From an uncultured Clostridia bacterium (GTDB lineage Bacteria > Bacillota > Clostridia > UBA1381): DNA of 64,000 nucleotides. Shown here piece by piece: positions 17,486 through 26,768 of this stretch. The notes below the pieces were generated by a model, which made no database searches, was not told where the DNA came from, and saw only the letters and a program-made list of their open reading frames with translations. The position numbers and the translations under genes were made by a program. The stretch is from positions 53,785-117,784 of the forward strand of contig CANPXG010000001.1 in the NCBI GenBank assembly GCA_947585795.1, given 5' to 3'. Each line of letters begins with the position of its first letter. Position 1 is the first letter of the stretch.

Positions 17486-19294
17486 ATGTCAGACGCAAGA
17501 CAGGAAAAGATAAGAAATTTTTGCATAATAGCACATATAGACCACGGTAAGTCCACACTTGCCGACAGGCTTTTGGAGCTTACGGGTGAGGTCAGTGAGC
17601 GCGATATGGAGGAACAGCTTCTTGATAATATGGATCTTGAGCGTGAACGCGGTATTACGATAAAGGCGCACGCCGTAACGCTTAAATACAAGCGTGACGA
17701 CGGCGATATATACACGTTAAACCTTATAGACACACCGGGACACGTAGACTTTAACTACGAGGTATCGCGTTCGCTTGCCGCGTGCGAGGGCGCGATACTT
17801 ATTGTTGATGCGTCGCAGGGAATAGAGGCGCAGACGCTCGCCAACACGTATCTCGCGATCGACCATGACCTTGAAGTCGTGCCGGTCATAAACAAAATCG
17901 ATCTTCCGTCGGCGCAGCCCGACGTGGTTATACGCGAGATCGAGGATGTGATCGGCATACCTGCCGAGGACGCGCCGCGCGTATCCGCGAAAACGGGACT
18001 GAACGTTGAGGCTGTACTTGAGGAGATCGTTGAAAAAATACCCGCGCCGACAGGTGACGTAAACGCGCCGCTTAAGGCTCTGATTTTCGACAGCTATTAC
18101 GACAGCTACAAGGGCGTAATCGTGTATGTGAGAATAAAGGAGGGCAGCGTAAAGGTCGGCGACAGGATAAAGATGATGGCTACCGGCGCGCAGTTTGACG
18201 TGGTCGAGGTCGGTTATATGCACCCGTCGGGACTTATTCCTACCGGTACCTTGTCGGCGGGCGACGTCGGATATATAGCCGCGAGCATAAAGAATATTCA
18301 GGACACGCGCGTGGGTGATACGGTGACGACGGTTAAAAACGCGGCGAAAGAGCCGCTGCCCGGTTATAAAAAGGTAAATCCGATGGTTTACTGCGGTATT
18401 TACCCTGCGGACGGAGCACAGTACGAGGATCTTAAGGACGCTCTGTCTAAATTGCAGCTTAACGATGCGGCGCTTATGTTTGAGCCTGAAACGTCCATAG
18501 CGCTCGGATTTGGTTTCCGCTGCGGATTTTTGGGACTTTTGCACATGGAGATAATACAGGAACGTTTGGAAAGGGAGTACAACCTTGACCTTGTAACCAC
18601 CGCGCCGAGCGTTATTTATAAGGTATATAAGACGAACGGCGACATGATATGGGTGGACAATCCCGCGAATTTGCCCGACGGCTCGGAGATAGACTACATG
18701 GAGGAGCCTATGGTCAAGGCGAGCATAATGGCACCGAAGGACTATGTCGGCAACGTTATGGAGCTTTGTCAGGAACGCCGCGGCATATATAAGGACATGA
18801 CGTACATGGACGAGAGCCGCGCAGAGATATTTTACGAGCTGCCGCTTAACGAGATCATATACGACTTTTTCGACGCGCTAAAATCGCGAACCAAAGGCTA
18901 CGCGTCGTTTGACTACGAGCTGTGCGGCTATAACCGTTCAAGCCTTGTAAAGCTCGATATTCTCCTTAACGGAGAAATGGTCGACGCTCTGTCGTTTATA
19001 GTCCATAAGGACAGCGCGTACGCGCGCGGCAGACGTATGGCGGAGAAGCTTAAAGAGGCTATTCCGCGTCAGCTTTTTGAGGTGCCGATACAAGCCGCGA
19101 TAGGTTCAAAAATAATAGCACGCGAAACGGTCAGGGCAATGCGTAAGGACGTGCTCGCTAAGTGCTACGGCGGCGACATAACGCGTAAAAAGAAGCTGCT
19201 CGAAAAGCAGAAGGAAGGCAAGAAGCGTATGCGTCAGGTCGGCAGCGTAGAGGTGCCGCAGGAGGCGTTTATGTCGGTATTAAAGCTCGACTGA
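17486..19294 (+). CDS. lepA: Elongation factor 4 (LepA)
   Basis: A 602-residue translational GTPase that back-translocates or remodels stalled ribosomes and affects initiation. GTP-binding motifs are [15 protein letters not shown] (P-loop), DTPGHVDF (G3) and NKIDLPSA (G4). Domain order is G domain, domain II, EF-G-like domains III and V, and the LepA-specific C-terminal domain ending in [18 protein letters not shown]. Length matches the family. In many Firmicutes lepA follows sporulation genes such as spoIIP and gpr, as here. AGGAG precedes the ATG. Confidence 0.97.
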   Translation: MSDARQEKIRNFCIIAHIDHGKSTLADRLLELTGEVSERDMEEQLLDNMDLERERGITIKAHAVTLKYKRDDGDIYTLNLIDTPGHVDFNYEVSRSLAACEGAILIVDASQGIEAQTLANTYLAIDHDLEVVPVINKIDLPSAQPDVVIREIEDVIGIPAEDAPRVSAKTGLNVEAVLEEIVEKIPAPTGDVNAPLKALIFDSYYDSYKGVIVYVRIKEGSVKVGDRIKMMATGAQFDVVEVGYMHPSGLIPTGTLSAGDVGYIAASIKNIQDTRVGDTVTTVKNAAKEPLPGYKKVNPMVYCGIYPADGAQYEDLKDALSKLQLNDAALMFEPETSIALGFGFRCGFLGLLHMEIIQERLEREYNLDLVTTAPSVIYKVYKTNGDMIWVDNPANLPDGSEIDYMEEPMVKASIMAPKDYVGNVMELCQERRGIYKDMTYMDESRAEIFYELPLNEIIYDFFDALKSRTKGYASFDYELCGYNRSSLVKLDILLNGEMVDALSFIVHKDSAYARGRRMAEKLKEAIPRQLFEVPIQAAIGSKIIARETVRAMRKDVLAKCYGGDITRKKKLLEKQKEGKKRMRQVGSVEVPQEAFMSVLKLD

Positions 19295-19298
19295 GATC

Positions 19299-19319
19299 AT
19301 GCACAGCTTTGCTGTGCAT
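19299..19319 (+). terminator. Terminator of lepA
   Basis: A 9-base-pair stem ATGCACAGC/GCTGTGCAT with loop TTT followed by a run of T residues, directly after the lepA stop. Confidence 0.85.
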
Positions 19320-19331
19320 TTTTTTACAAAA

Positions 19332-19360
19332 AAGACACCGCACATAAAGTGCGGTGTCTT
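19332..19360 (-). terminator. Terminator of nifJ
   Basis: A perfect 12-base-pair stem AAGACACCGCAC/GTGCGGTGTCTT with a 5-base loop. On the minus strand a T-rich run follows, 17 bases past the nifJ stop. Confidence 0.85.
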
Positions 19361-19376
19361 AATTTTATGCTTACTG

Positions 19377-22300
19377 TTATTTAGCCAATTCAACGAGATG
19401 CGCGTACTTTTCTTCCGCGTTCTTCTTAGCCTTTGCAAACAATTCCTTAGCTCTTTCGGGGTTGGAACGAGCGAGCGAGTTGTAACGAACCTCACCCATA
19501 ATAAAGTCCTCATATTCCATTGTCGGAGCCTTGGAGTCGAGCTGGAACGGATTCTTGCCTTCCATAGCAAGTCTGGGATCATATCTGAACAGATGCCAGT
19601 AACCTGCCTGTACAGCCTTCTTCTCCTCGGTCTGAGCGATGCTCATGCCGCCCTTGATACCGTGATTGATACACGGAGCGTAAGCAATCACGAGCGACGG
19701 ACCGTGATAGCTTTCAGCCTCGATAAGAGCCTTAAGCAGTTGGTTCTGATCCGCACCCTGCGCTACCTGCGCAACGTATACGTAGCCGTAGCTCATAGCA
19801 ATTGCTGCAAGATCCTTCTTCTTAACTTCCTTACCGGCTGCCGCAAACTGCGCGATAGCACCTGTCGGTGTAGCCTTTGACGACTGACCGCCCGTGTTCG
19901 AGTAAACCTCCGTATCGAATACGAGAATGTTTACATCCTCACCCGAAGCGATAGCGTGGTCAAGACCGCCGAAGCCGATGTCGTAAGCCCAGCCGTCACC
20001 GCCGAATATCCAGCATGACTTTTTAGCAAGATACTCTTTGTCCGCGATAACGTTCTTAGCGTCCTCACTGTTGATGTTGGCAATAGCCTTCAAAAGCTCC
20101 TCTGTAGCAACCTTGTTAGCCTCACCGTCGTCCTTCGTTTCAAGGAACTTATCGACCGCCGGCTTAACCGAAGCGTTTTCAGCCGCGATCTTCTCAAGTC
20201 TTGCAATGTTAGCCTTTCTCAAAGTATCCTGAGCGATGAACATACCCAATCCGTACTCGGCGTTATCCTCAAACAGCGAGTTAGCCCATGCGGGACCGTG
20301 ACCTTCACTGTTTGCCGTATACGGCGTTGACGGAGCGCTGCCGCCCCAAATCGACGAACAGCCCGTTGCGTTTGCGATATACATTCTTTCACCGAAAAGC
20401 TGTGTTACGAGCTTTGCGTAAGGAGTTTCGCCGCAGCCCGCGCAAGCACCGGAGAACTCGAGGTAAGGCATTCTGAACTGACTGCCCTTAACCGTCGAAG
20501 CCTTGAACTTGTCAAGAACCTCCTGCTTCTCGGCGAGAGTTACGAGGTAGTCATAACCCTTCTGCTCGTCAAGATTGTCGTCAAGTGACTTCATAACGAG
20601 AGCCGGATCCTTCTTACCCGCATTGTTTACGGGACATACGTTAGCACAGCTTCCGCAGCCGGTACAGTCGAGTACCGAAATAGCCATCGCGTAGTAAAGA
20701 CCGTCAAGCTGCATAGCGTTCTGATACTTGATACCCTCGGGAGCGTTGTCAAGCTCGTCCTTGGTAAGAACTACCGGACGGATACAAGCGTGAGGACATA
20801 CGTATGAGCAGTTGCCGCACTGGATACACGTTTCGTTGTTCCATACGGGAACGTCGATAGCGATACCTCTCTTTTCAAACGCCGAAGAACCGAGGGGAAC
20901 TTCACCCGTCTGATAAGGCTCAAACGCCGAAACGGGAAGGCTTGCGCCTTTGAACTGATTTATCGGAACAAGGATGTCATTTACGAAGTCAATGAGCTTG
21001 CCCTCGCCCTCGTGCTTAACCGACAGATCCTCAGGCTCCGCGTTCTTCCAGCTTTCGGGAACGTCAACCTTAACGACCTGCTGAGCGCCCGCGTCGATAG
21101 CGTCGTGGTTCATCTTAACGATAGCGTCGCCCTTCTTTGAGTACGAAGCCGTAGCCGCGTCCTTCATGTACTGAATAGCGTCAGCCTCGGGGAGAATACC
21201 CGACAGCTTGAAGAACGCCGACTGAAGAACGGTGTTGATTCTGTTACCAAGACCGATCTCCTTACCTATCTTAACGCCGTCTATCGTGTAGAACTGAATA
21301 TTATTGTCGGCGATATACTTCTTGACCTGACCCGGAAGGTGAGTTTCAAGCTCGTCCGCGTTCCAAGAGCAGTTTAAGAGGAATACACCGCCCGGCTTAA
21401 TATCCGATACCATATCATACTGTCTGATGTACGAAGCCTTGTGACAAGCCACGAAGTCAGCCTTGTTGATAAGGTATGTAGACGTGATCTTCGGATTGCC
21501 GAAACGGAGGTGCGAGCACGTAAGACCGCCCGACTTCTTTGAGTCGTAGTCGAAATACGCCTGCACGTTCATATCCGTGTGGTCGCCTATGATTTTAACC
21601 GAGTTCTTGTTAGCGCCAACCGTACCGTCCGCGCCAAGTCCCCAGAACTTACAGCTTGTGATACCCTCAGGCGTTGTGTCGGGGTTCTCGTCAAGCGGCA
21701 GTGAGAGGTTTGTAAGGTCGTCGTTTATGCCGACAGTAAATCTTCTCTTTTCCGTGTTCTTGTATACCGCGATGATGCACGCGGGAGTCGTGTCCTTTGA
21801 ACCAAGACCGTAACGACCTGCGTAAATGTCAACGCCGGCAAACTTACTGTTCTGAAGAGCAGCAACAACGTCGAGGTAAAGCGGTTCACCGATCGAACCG
21901 GCTTCCTTCGTTCTGTCGAGTACGGAAATCTTTTTAACCGTGTCGGGGATAGCGTCGATAAGGTGCTTAGCCGAGAACGGTCTGTACAGTCTTACCTTTA
22001 CAAGACCGACCTTCTGACCGTTCTTGTTGAGGTAGTCAACGGTTTCCTCGATAGTGTCGCATACGCTGCCCATAGCAACGATGACCTGCTCCGCGTCGGG
22101 TGCGCCGTAATAGTTAAAGAGCTTATAATCGGTACCGATTTTAGCGTTGACCTTGTTCATGTACTCCTCAACAATGTCGGGTACAGCGTCATACGTCTTG
22201 TTGCACGCTTCTCTTGCCTGGAAGAATACGTCGCCGTTTTGCGCCGTACCTCTCTGAGCCGGATGCTCGGGGTTAAGAGATCTGCGTCTGAAATCGTTAA

Positions 22301-22898
22301 GCGCGTCCCAATCCAGCATCTCCGCAAGGTCCTCATAGTCCCAGCAAGCAACCTTTTGATACTCGTGCGACGTTCTGAAACCGTCGAAGAAGTGCAGGAA
22401 CGGTATTCTCGCCTTGATCGTCGAAAGGTGAGCGATAGCTCCGAGATCCATTGCCTCCTGCGGGTTGGTGGACGCGAGCATAGCGAAGCCTGTCTGACGG
22501 CACGCCATAACGTCCTGATGGTCGCCGAAGATCGAAAGCGCGTGCGACGCAAGCGCTCTTGCCGATACGTTGAATACGCACGGAAGCTGCTCGCCGGCAA
22601 TCTTGTACATGTTCGGTATCATCAGCAAAAGACCTTGTGACGCGGTATACGTTGTTGTGAGCGCGCCCGCTGTAAGTGAGCCGTGAACTGCGCCGGCAGC
22701 GCCCGCTTCTGACTGCATCTCAACAACCTTTACCGTGCGTCCGAAAATGTTTTTCTGACCGGCGGCAGACCACTTATCGGTTACTTCTGCCATGGTTGAT
22801 GATGGTGTGATGGGGTAGATGGCAGCAACATCGGTAAACGCGTATGAAGCGTATGCCGCGGCATTGTTACCATCCATGGTTTTCATTTTTCTTGCCAT
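19377..22898 (-). CDS. nifJ: Pyruvate:ferredoxin (flavodoxin) oxidoreductase
   Basis: A 1,173-residue single-chain enzyme that converts pyruvate and CoA to acetyl-CoA, CO2 and reduced ferredoxin, central to clostridial fermentation. Domains in order are the pyrimidine-binding alpha region (YPITPSSTMAEV), the gamma region, two 4Fe-4S clusters in a ferredoxin-like domain (CIQCGNCSYVCPHAC and CTGCGSCANVCPV), and the thiamine-diphosphate-binding beta region with the proximal cluster (CAGCGETPYAKL) and GDGWAYDIGFGGLDHA. Length matches the family. The start at 22898 has GAGGAGG upstream. It stands alone between its promoter and terminator. Confidence 0.97.
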   Translation of the reverse strand: MARKMKTMDGNNAAAYASYAFTDVAAIYPITPSSTMAEVTDKWSAAGQKNIFGRTVKVVEMQSEAGAAGAVHGSLTAGALTTTYTASQGLLLMIPNMYKIAGEQLPCVFNVSARALASHALSIFGDHQDVMACRQTGFAMLASTNPQEAMDLGAIAHLSTIKARIPFLHFFDGFRTSHEYQKVACWDYEDLAEMLDWDALNDFRRRSLNPEHPAQRGTAQNGDVFFQAREACNKTYDAVPDIVEEYMNKVNAKIGTDYKLFNYYGAPDAEQVIVAMGSVCDTIEETVDYLNKNGQKVGLVKVRLYRPFSAKHLIDAIPDTVKKISVLDRTKEAGSIGEPLYLDVVAALQNSKFAGVDIYAGRYGLGSKDTTPACIIAVYKNTEKRRFTVGINDDLTNLSLPLDENPDTTPEGITSCKFWGLGADGTVGANKNSVKIIGDHTDMNVQAYFDYDSKKSGGLTCSHLRFGNPKITSTYLINKADFVACHKASYIRQYDMVSDIKPGGVFLLNCSWNADELETHLPGQVKKYIADNNIQFYTIDGVKIGKEIGLGNRINTVLQSAFFKLSGILPEADAIQYMKDAATASYSKKGDAIVKMNHDAIDAGAQQVVKVDVPESWKNAEPEDLSVKHEGEGKLIDFVNDILVPINQFKGASLPVSAFEPYQTGEVPLGSSAFEKRGIAIDVPVWNNETCIQCGNCSYVCPHACIRPVVLTKDELDNAPEGIKYQNAMQLDGLYYAMAISVLDCTGCGSCANVCPVNNAGKKDPALVMKSLDDNLDEQKGYDYLVTLAEKQEVLDKFKASTVKGSQFRMPYLEFSGACAGCGETPYAKLVTQLFGERMYIANATGCSSIWGGSAPSTPYTANSEGHGPAWANSLFEDNAEYGLGMFIAQDTLRKANIARLEKIAAENASVKPAVDKFLETKDDGEANKVATEELLKAIANINSEDAKNVIADKEYLAKKSCWIFGGDGWAYDIGFGGLDHAIASGEDVNILVFDTEVYSNTGGQSSKATPTGAIAQFAAAGKEVKKKDLAAIAMSYGYVYVAQVAQGADQNQLLKALIEAESYHGPSLVIAYAPCINHGIKGGMSIAQTEEKKAVQAGYWHLFRYDPRLAMEGKNPFQLDSKAPTMEYEDFIMGEVRYNSLARSNPERAKELFAKAKKNAEEKYAHLVELAK

Positions 22899-22980
22899 CG
22901 GAAAAATTCCTCCTCTTGATTTATTTGTCTTTAAGAGTGTTTAAAGCTCTCGTTGCTGTATTATAAATATACATATCTAT

Positions 22981-23009
22981 ATAATACCACTTTCGCACGA
23001 TAAAATCAA
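22981..23009 (-). promoter_or_regulatory. Promoter of nifJ
   Basis: Minus-strand TTGATT (23004-23009), 17-base spacer, TATTAT (22981-22986), leaving a leader of roughly 75 bases with no clear structure. Confidence 0.6.
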
Positions 23010-23095
23010 GGAGTACACAAAAAAATATGCACGATTTTTTACGCCGCATTTTAATTAATTTGCACAATTAAACGTTATTTTACCGCTTTCGGCGA

Positions 23096-23323
23096 TCAAA
23101 TTCGCGCCCTTTGACGCGACATTTCAAAGCGCAAATCTCTTTCGCGGGCGAGAAAACGCTCGTAAAGCAAGTAGCAGCGGTTGGAACGCTTGGTAAGGGA
23201 CGGCGATGAAATATCCCCGCCGCTTTTTATACATTTATCCATAAGCGCGTCAAATCTTTTCTTTGAAAATTCCACATACGCGCCGAAAATAAAAAGATAA
23301 ACAGATTTAATAAGTAATTTCAT
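23096..23323 (-). CDS. Small basic protein of unknown function (75 residues)
   Basis: The frame encodes 75 residues with a hydrophobic N-terminus (LLIKSVYLFIFGAYVEF), which may be membrane-associated, and a very basic, Arg-rich C-terminus. A strong TTGGAGGCGGCTT ribosome site precedes the ATG at 23323, which is the main reason to believe it. I do not recognise the family. It has no visible co-transcribed partner: nifJ lies downstream on the same strand but has its own promoter. An artefact cannot be excluded. Confidence 0.55.
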   Translation of the reverse strand: MKLLIKSVYLFIFGAYVEFSKKRFDALMDKCIKSGGDISSPSLTKRSNRCYLLYERFLARERDLRFEMSRQRARI

Positions 23324-23468
23324 AAGCCGCCTCCAATAAGTTATAGTCTATATTATCCGCAAAATGCGATATGTTACCCATGTAAAATTTGTTTAAAGGA
23401 ATAAAAAATGGGGTAAAAGAGAAATAAAACTGTAACACGGTTGTAAAAAACAGATAATAAGACTGTAA

Positions 23469-23497
23469 TTGTAAAAACAGATATTGGGTGTTATAAT
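23469..23497 (+). promoter_or_regulatory. Promoter of nrdD-nrdG-dut
   Basis: TTGTAA (23469-23474), 17-base spacer, TATAAT (23492-23497). The promoter is overlapped and followed by NrdR-box-like palindromes (see the separate entry). Confidence 0.7.
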
Positions 23498-23531
23498 AAA
23501 AAATGAGCGTAATAAGCACAAGATATTGTGG
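23474..23531 (+). promoter_or_regulatory. Putative NrdR operator (two boxes)
   Basis: Two 16-base sequences resemble the NrdR box consensus acaCtATATatAGtgt. AAAACAGATATTGGGT (23474-23489) lies in the promoter spacer, and GCACAAGATATTGTGG (23516-23531) lies just past the expected transcription start. Their centres are 42 bases apart, about four helical turns. The second is a good palindrome and the first is weaker. NrdR is the usual repressor of ribonucleotide reductase genes, so the placement makes sense. No nrdR gene is in the window. Confidence 0.5.
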
Positions 23532-23573
23532 TTTACATAAAAATCATAATTTATGAGGGGTGTGAAGGAACTT

Positions 23574-25691
23574 ATGAAAGTAGTTAAAAAGGATAATACA
23601 AAGGAAGATTTTAACGTTCAAAAAGTGGTTGTGGCGGTAAACAAGTCCGCTTTCCGCGCACTCGTTAAATTCACCGATGATGAACTTAAATTTATATGTA
23701 AATTTGTCGAGGACGAAGCGAGGAAAATGGGCAAGGAGGAAATACAAATTTCCGAAATGCACAACATAGTTGAGGGCGCGCTCGAGAGAGTGAACCCGAA
23801 GGTGGCGAAAAGCTACCGCGACTATCGCAACTATAAACAGGACTTCGTACAGATGCTCGACGAGGTTTACAAAAAGAGCCAGTCAATAATGTACATCGGC
23901 GACAAGGAAAATTCAAATACCGACTCTGCGCTCGTATCGACCAAGCGCAGCCTTATATTCAATCAGCTCAACAAGGAGCTTTACAAGAAATTTTTCCTTA
24001 CGACCGAGGAACTGCAGGCTTGCCGTGACGGCTACATATACATTCACGATATGTCCGCCCGCCGCGATACGATGAACTGCTGTCTTTTTGACGTGGAAAA
24101 CGTCTTAAAGGGCGGCTTTGAAATGGGTAATTTGTGGTATAACGAGCCAAAGACGCTCGACGTGGCGTTTGACGTTATAGGCGACATTGTGCTTTCGGCG
24201 GCAAGTCAGCAGTACGGCGGTTTTACCGTACCGTCAGCCGACCTTATTTTGGAGCCTTACGCGGAAAAGTCCTACAAATTTTACATGGATAAGTACAAGA
24301 AACTCGGACTTACAGCCGAAAAAGCCGAAGAAACGGCTATGGCGGACATTCAGCGTGACTTTGAGCAGGGCTTTCAGGGCTGGGAGTACAAGTTTAACTC
24401 CGTGTCCTCGAGCCGCGGCGACTACCCGTTTATAACGGTTACTATAGGCACCGGCACGGGCAAGTTCGCAAAGATGGCATCCATAGCGATGCTCAAAGTG
24501 AGAAAGAACGGACAGGGCAAAAAAGGACACAAAAAGCCCGTTCTGTTCCCAAAGATCGTATTCCTGTACGACGAGGAGCTTCACGGCGACGGCAAACCGC
24601 TTGAGGACGTGTTTGAAGCGGGCATAGACTGCTCCTCAAAGACGATGTACCCCGACTGGCTGAGCCTTACGGGCGAGGGTTACGTGCCGTCAATGTACAA
24701 AAAGTACGGCAAAATAATTTCACCGATGGGCTGCCGCGCGTTTTTGTCACCGTGGTACGAACGAGGCGGAATAGAGCCGGCGGACGACGAGGACACACCC
24801 GTATTTGTCGGCAGATTTAACATAGGCGCGGTATCGCTGCACCTTCCGATGATTTTGGCTAAGTCGCAGCAGGAGAACAAACCCTTCTTTGAGGTACTTG
24901 ATTACTACTTAAACCTCATAAGACAGCTTCACCTGCGCACATACGATTACCTCGGCGAGATGCGCGCGTCCACCAATCCGCTTGCTTACTGTGAAGGCGG
25001 CTTCTACGGCGGGCACCTTGGCATACACGATAAAATCAAGCCGCTTTTAAAGAGCGCGACTGCGTCGTTCGGAATTACGGCGTTAAACGAGCTCCAGCAG
25101 CTTTACAACAAGCGCTCACTCGTGCAGGACGGCGAGTTCGCCATAAAGACACTGGAACACATAAACGAGGAAATAGCGCGTTTCAAAAAAGAGGACGGCA
25201 GACTTTACGCGATTTACGGCACACCCGCGGAGTCGCTTTGCGGACTTCAAGTCACGCAGTTTAGGAAAAAGTACGGCGTTATCGAAAACGTATCTGACAG
25301 AGAGTACGTTTCAAACAGCTTCCACTGCCACGTCACCGAGGACATCACTCCCATACAGAAGCAAGACCTCGAGAAACGTTTTTGGGAGCTTTCAAACGGC
25401 GGAAAGATACAGTACGTGAAATACCCGATAAGCTACAACAAGGAAGCCATACGCACGCTTGTAAGACGCGCCATGTACATGGGCTTCTACGAGGGCGTAA
25501 ACCTTTCCCTCGCTTACTGCGACGACTGCGGTCACGAGGAGCTTGAAATGGATGTATGCCCCAAGTGCGGCAGCAGAAACCTTACCAAGATCGACAGAAT
25601 GAACGGCTACCTGTCATACTCGCGCGTCAAGGGCGACACGCGTTTAAACAGCGCCAAAATGGCTGAAATCGCGGAAAGGAAAAGTATGTAA
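23574..25691 (+). CDS. nrdD: Anaerobic ribonucleoside-triphosphate reductase (class III)
   Basis: A 705-residue glycyl-radical enzyme that reduces ribonucleoside triphosphates to deoxy forms under anaerobic conditions. An ATP-cone domain (about residues 1-95) provides allosteric control by ATP/dATP. The glycyl radical barrel follows. Near the C-terminus are the zinc-binding cysteines CDDCGH and CPKCG, then the radical site MNGYLSYSR, where the Gly carries the radical. I chose ATG 23574 because GAAGGA precedes it and it opens the ATP cone. The stop overlaps the nrdG start by one base (TAATG). Confidence 0.96.
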   Translation: MKVVKKDNTKEDFNVQKVVVAVNKSAFRALVKFTDDELKFICKFVEDEARKMGKEEIQISEMHNIVEGALERVNPKVAKSYRDYRNYKQDFVQMLDEVYKKSQSIMYIGDKENSNTDSALVSTKRSLIFNQLNKELYKKFFLTTEELQACRDGYIYIHDMSARRDTMNCCLFDVENVLKGGFEMGNLWYNEPKTLDVAFDVIGDIVLSAASQQYGGFTVPSADLILEPYAEKSYKFYMDKYKKLGLTAEKAEETAMADIQRDFEQGFQGWEYKFNSVSSSRGDYPFITVTIGTGTGKFAKMASIAMLKVRKNGQGKKGHKKPVLFPKIVFLYDEELHGDGKPLEDVFEAGIDCSSKTMYPDWLSLTGEGYVPSMYKKYGKIISPMGCRAFLSPWYERGGIEPADDEDTPVFVGRFNIGAVSLHLPMILAKSQQENKPFFEVLDYYLNLIRQLHLRTYDYLGEMRASTNPLAYCEGGFYGGHLGIHDKIKPLLKSATASFGITALNELQQLYNKRSLVQDGEFAIKTLEHINEEIARFKKEDGRLYAIYGTPAESLCGLQVTQFRKKYGVIENVSDREYVSNSFHCHVTEDITPIQKQDLEKRFWELSNGGKIQYVKYPISYNKEAIRTLVRRAMYMGFYEGVNLSLAYCDDCGHEELEMDVCPKCGSRNLTKIDRMNGYLSYSRVKGDTRLNSAKMAEIAERKSM

Positions 25692-26182
25692 TGCGTTATC
25701 ACAATATAACAAAGGACGATATGCTCAACGGCGACGGGCTCAGAGTTGTTTTGTGGGTGGCGGGCTGCGAGCACAGATGCAAGGGCTGTCAGAACCCCGT
25801 CACATGGGATATTGACGGCGGCATAGACTTTGACGACAGCGCAAAAAAGGAACTATTTGCCGAGCTTGACAAAGACTATATTTCCGGCATAACATTGAGT
25901 GGCGGCGATCCGCTTCACACAAAAAACCGCGCCGACACGGGCAGTTTAATAGAAGAAATCGTCCGCAGCTACCCCGACAAGACCATATGGGTATACAGCG
26001 GCTACGAATGGCAGGACGTAAAGGATCTACCGTTTATGAAGCACGTAGACGTATTGGTAGACGGGCGCTTTATCGAAAAAGACAAAGACAACACAATACC
26101 GTGGCGCGGCAGCACCAATCAAAAGGTAATAGACGTAAAGAAAAGCCTTGAGATAGGGAAGACCGTGCTCGCGATGAAATAA
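25691..26182 (+). CDS. nrdG: Anaerobic ribonucleotide reductase activating protein
   Basis: A 163-residue radical SAM enzyme that generates the glycyl radical on NrdD. The cluster motif is CEHRCKGCQNP (CxxxCxxC) near residue 26, followed by SGGDPL, which contacts S-adenosylmethionine. Size is typical. It overlaps the nrdD stop by one base and is followed 11 bases later by dut, so the three form an operon for dNTP supply. Confidence 0.96.
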   Translation: MRYHNITKDDMLNGDGLRVVLWVAGCEHRCKGCQNPVTWDIDGGIDFDDSAKKELFAELDKDYISGITLSGGDPLHTKNRADTGSLIEEIVRSYPDKTIWVYSGYEWQDVKDLPFMKHVDVLVDGRFIEKDKDNTIPWRGSTNQKVIDVKKSLEIGKTVLAMK

Positions 26183-26193
26183 AGGAGAATAAT

Positions 26194-26700
26194 ATGCAAA
26201 GAATAGCGCAATTTGAAAAGGTCAGCTTCGAGCAATTTAAAAAGGACTGGCAGGACACCTTTTACACCGCTGACGGTGTGGAGGAGATATACAATGATAT
26301 AAAGCTGCCCAAACGCGCCACGGCGGGCAGCGCCGGCTACGATTTTTACGCTCCGATGCCGTTTGAGCTTAAAGCGGGCGAAAGCATAAAGATACCGACG
26401 GGAATACGCGTAAAAATAAACGACGGCTGGGTGCTTAAAATATACCCGAGAAGCGGCTTGGGCTTTAAATTCCGCGTTCAGATGAACAACACCGTCGGTA
26501 TAATCGACAGCGACTATTATCAAAGCGACAACGAAGGGCACATATTCTGCAAAATTACGAACGACACCCACGAGGACAAAACTGTATCGCTGAATAAGGG
26601 CGCGGGATTTTGTCAGGGAATATTCGTGGAATACGGGATCACCTTTGACGACGACGCCGACGCCGCCCGTAACGGCGGCTTCGGCAGCACGGGTAATTAG
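26194..26700 (+). CDS. dut: dUTP diphosphatase (trimeric type)
   Basis: A 168-residue enzyme that hydrolyses dUTP to dUMP and pyrophosphate, which keeps uracil out of DNA and feeds dTMP synthesis. All five conserved motifs are present in order: AGSAGYDFYAP, PRSGLG, VGIIDSDYY, GAGFCQGIF and the C-terminal Phe-containing arm RNGGFGSTG. An N-terminal extension of about 40 residues precedes motif 1. AAAGGAG lies 6 bases before the ATG. It is the third gene of the nrd operon. Confidence 0.93.
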   Translation: MQRIAQFEKVSFEQFKKDWQDTFYTADGVEEIYNDIKLPKRATAGSAGYDFYAPMPFELKAGESIKIPTGIRVKINDGWVLKIYPRSGLGFKFRVQMNNTVGIIDSDYYQSDNEGHIFCKITNDTHEDKTVSLNKGAGFCQGIFVEYGITFDDDADAARNGGFGSTGN

Positions 26701-26768
26701 GTTTTCACGCCATACGGCGGAATAAAAGTAACAAAATTGATAAAAATAAAATAAAGGAGGAATACAAC

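Noticed and set aside
23307..23519. 70-residue minus-strand open frame rich in Phe and Tyr
   Set aside because: It lies in AT-rich intergenic DNA across the nrdD promoter, has no ribosome site and biased low-complexity composition.
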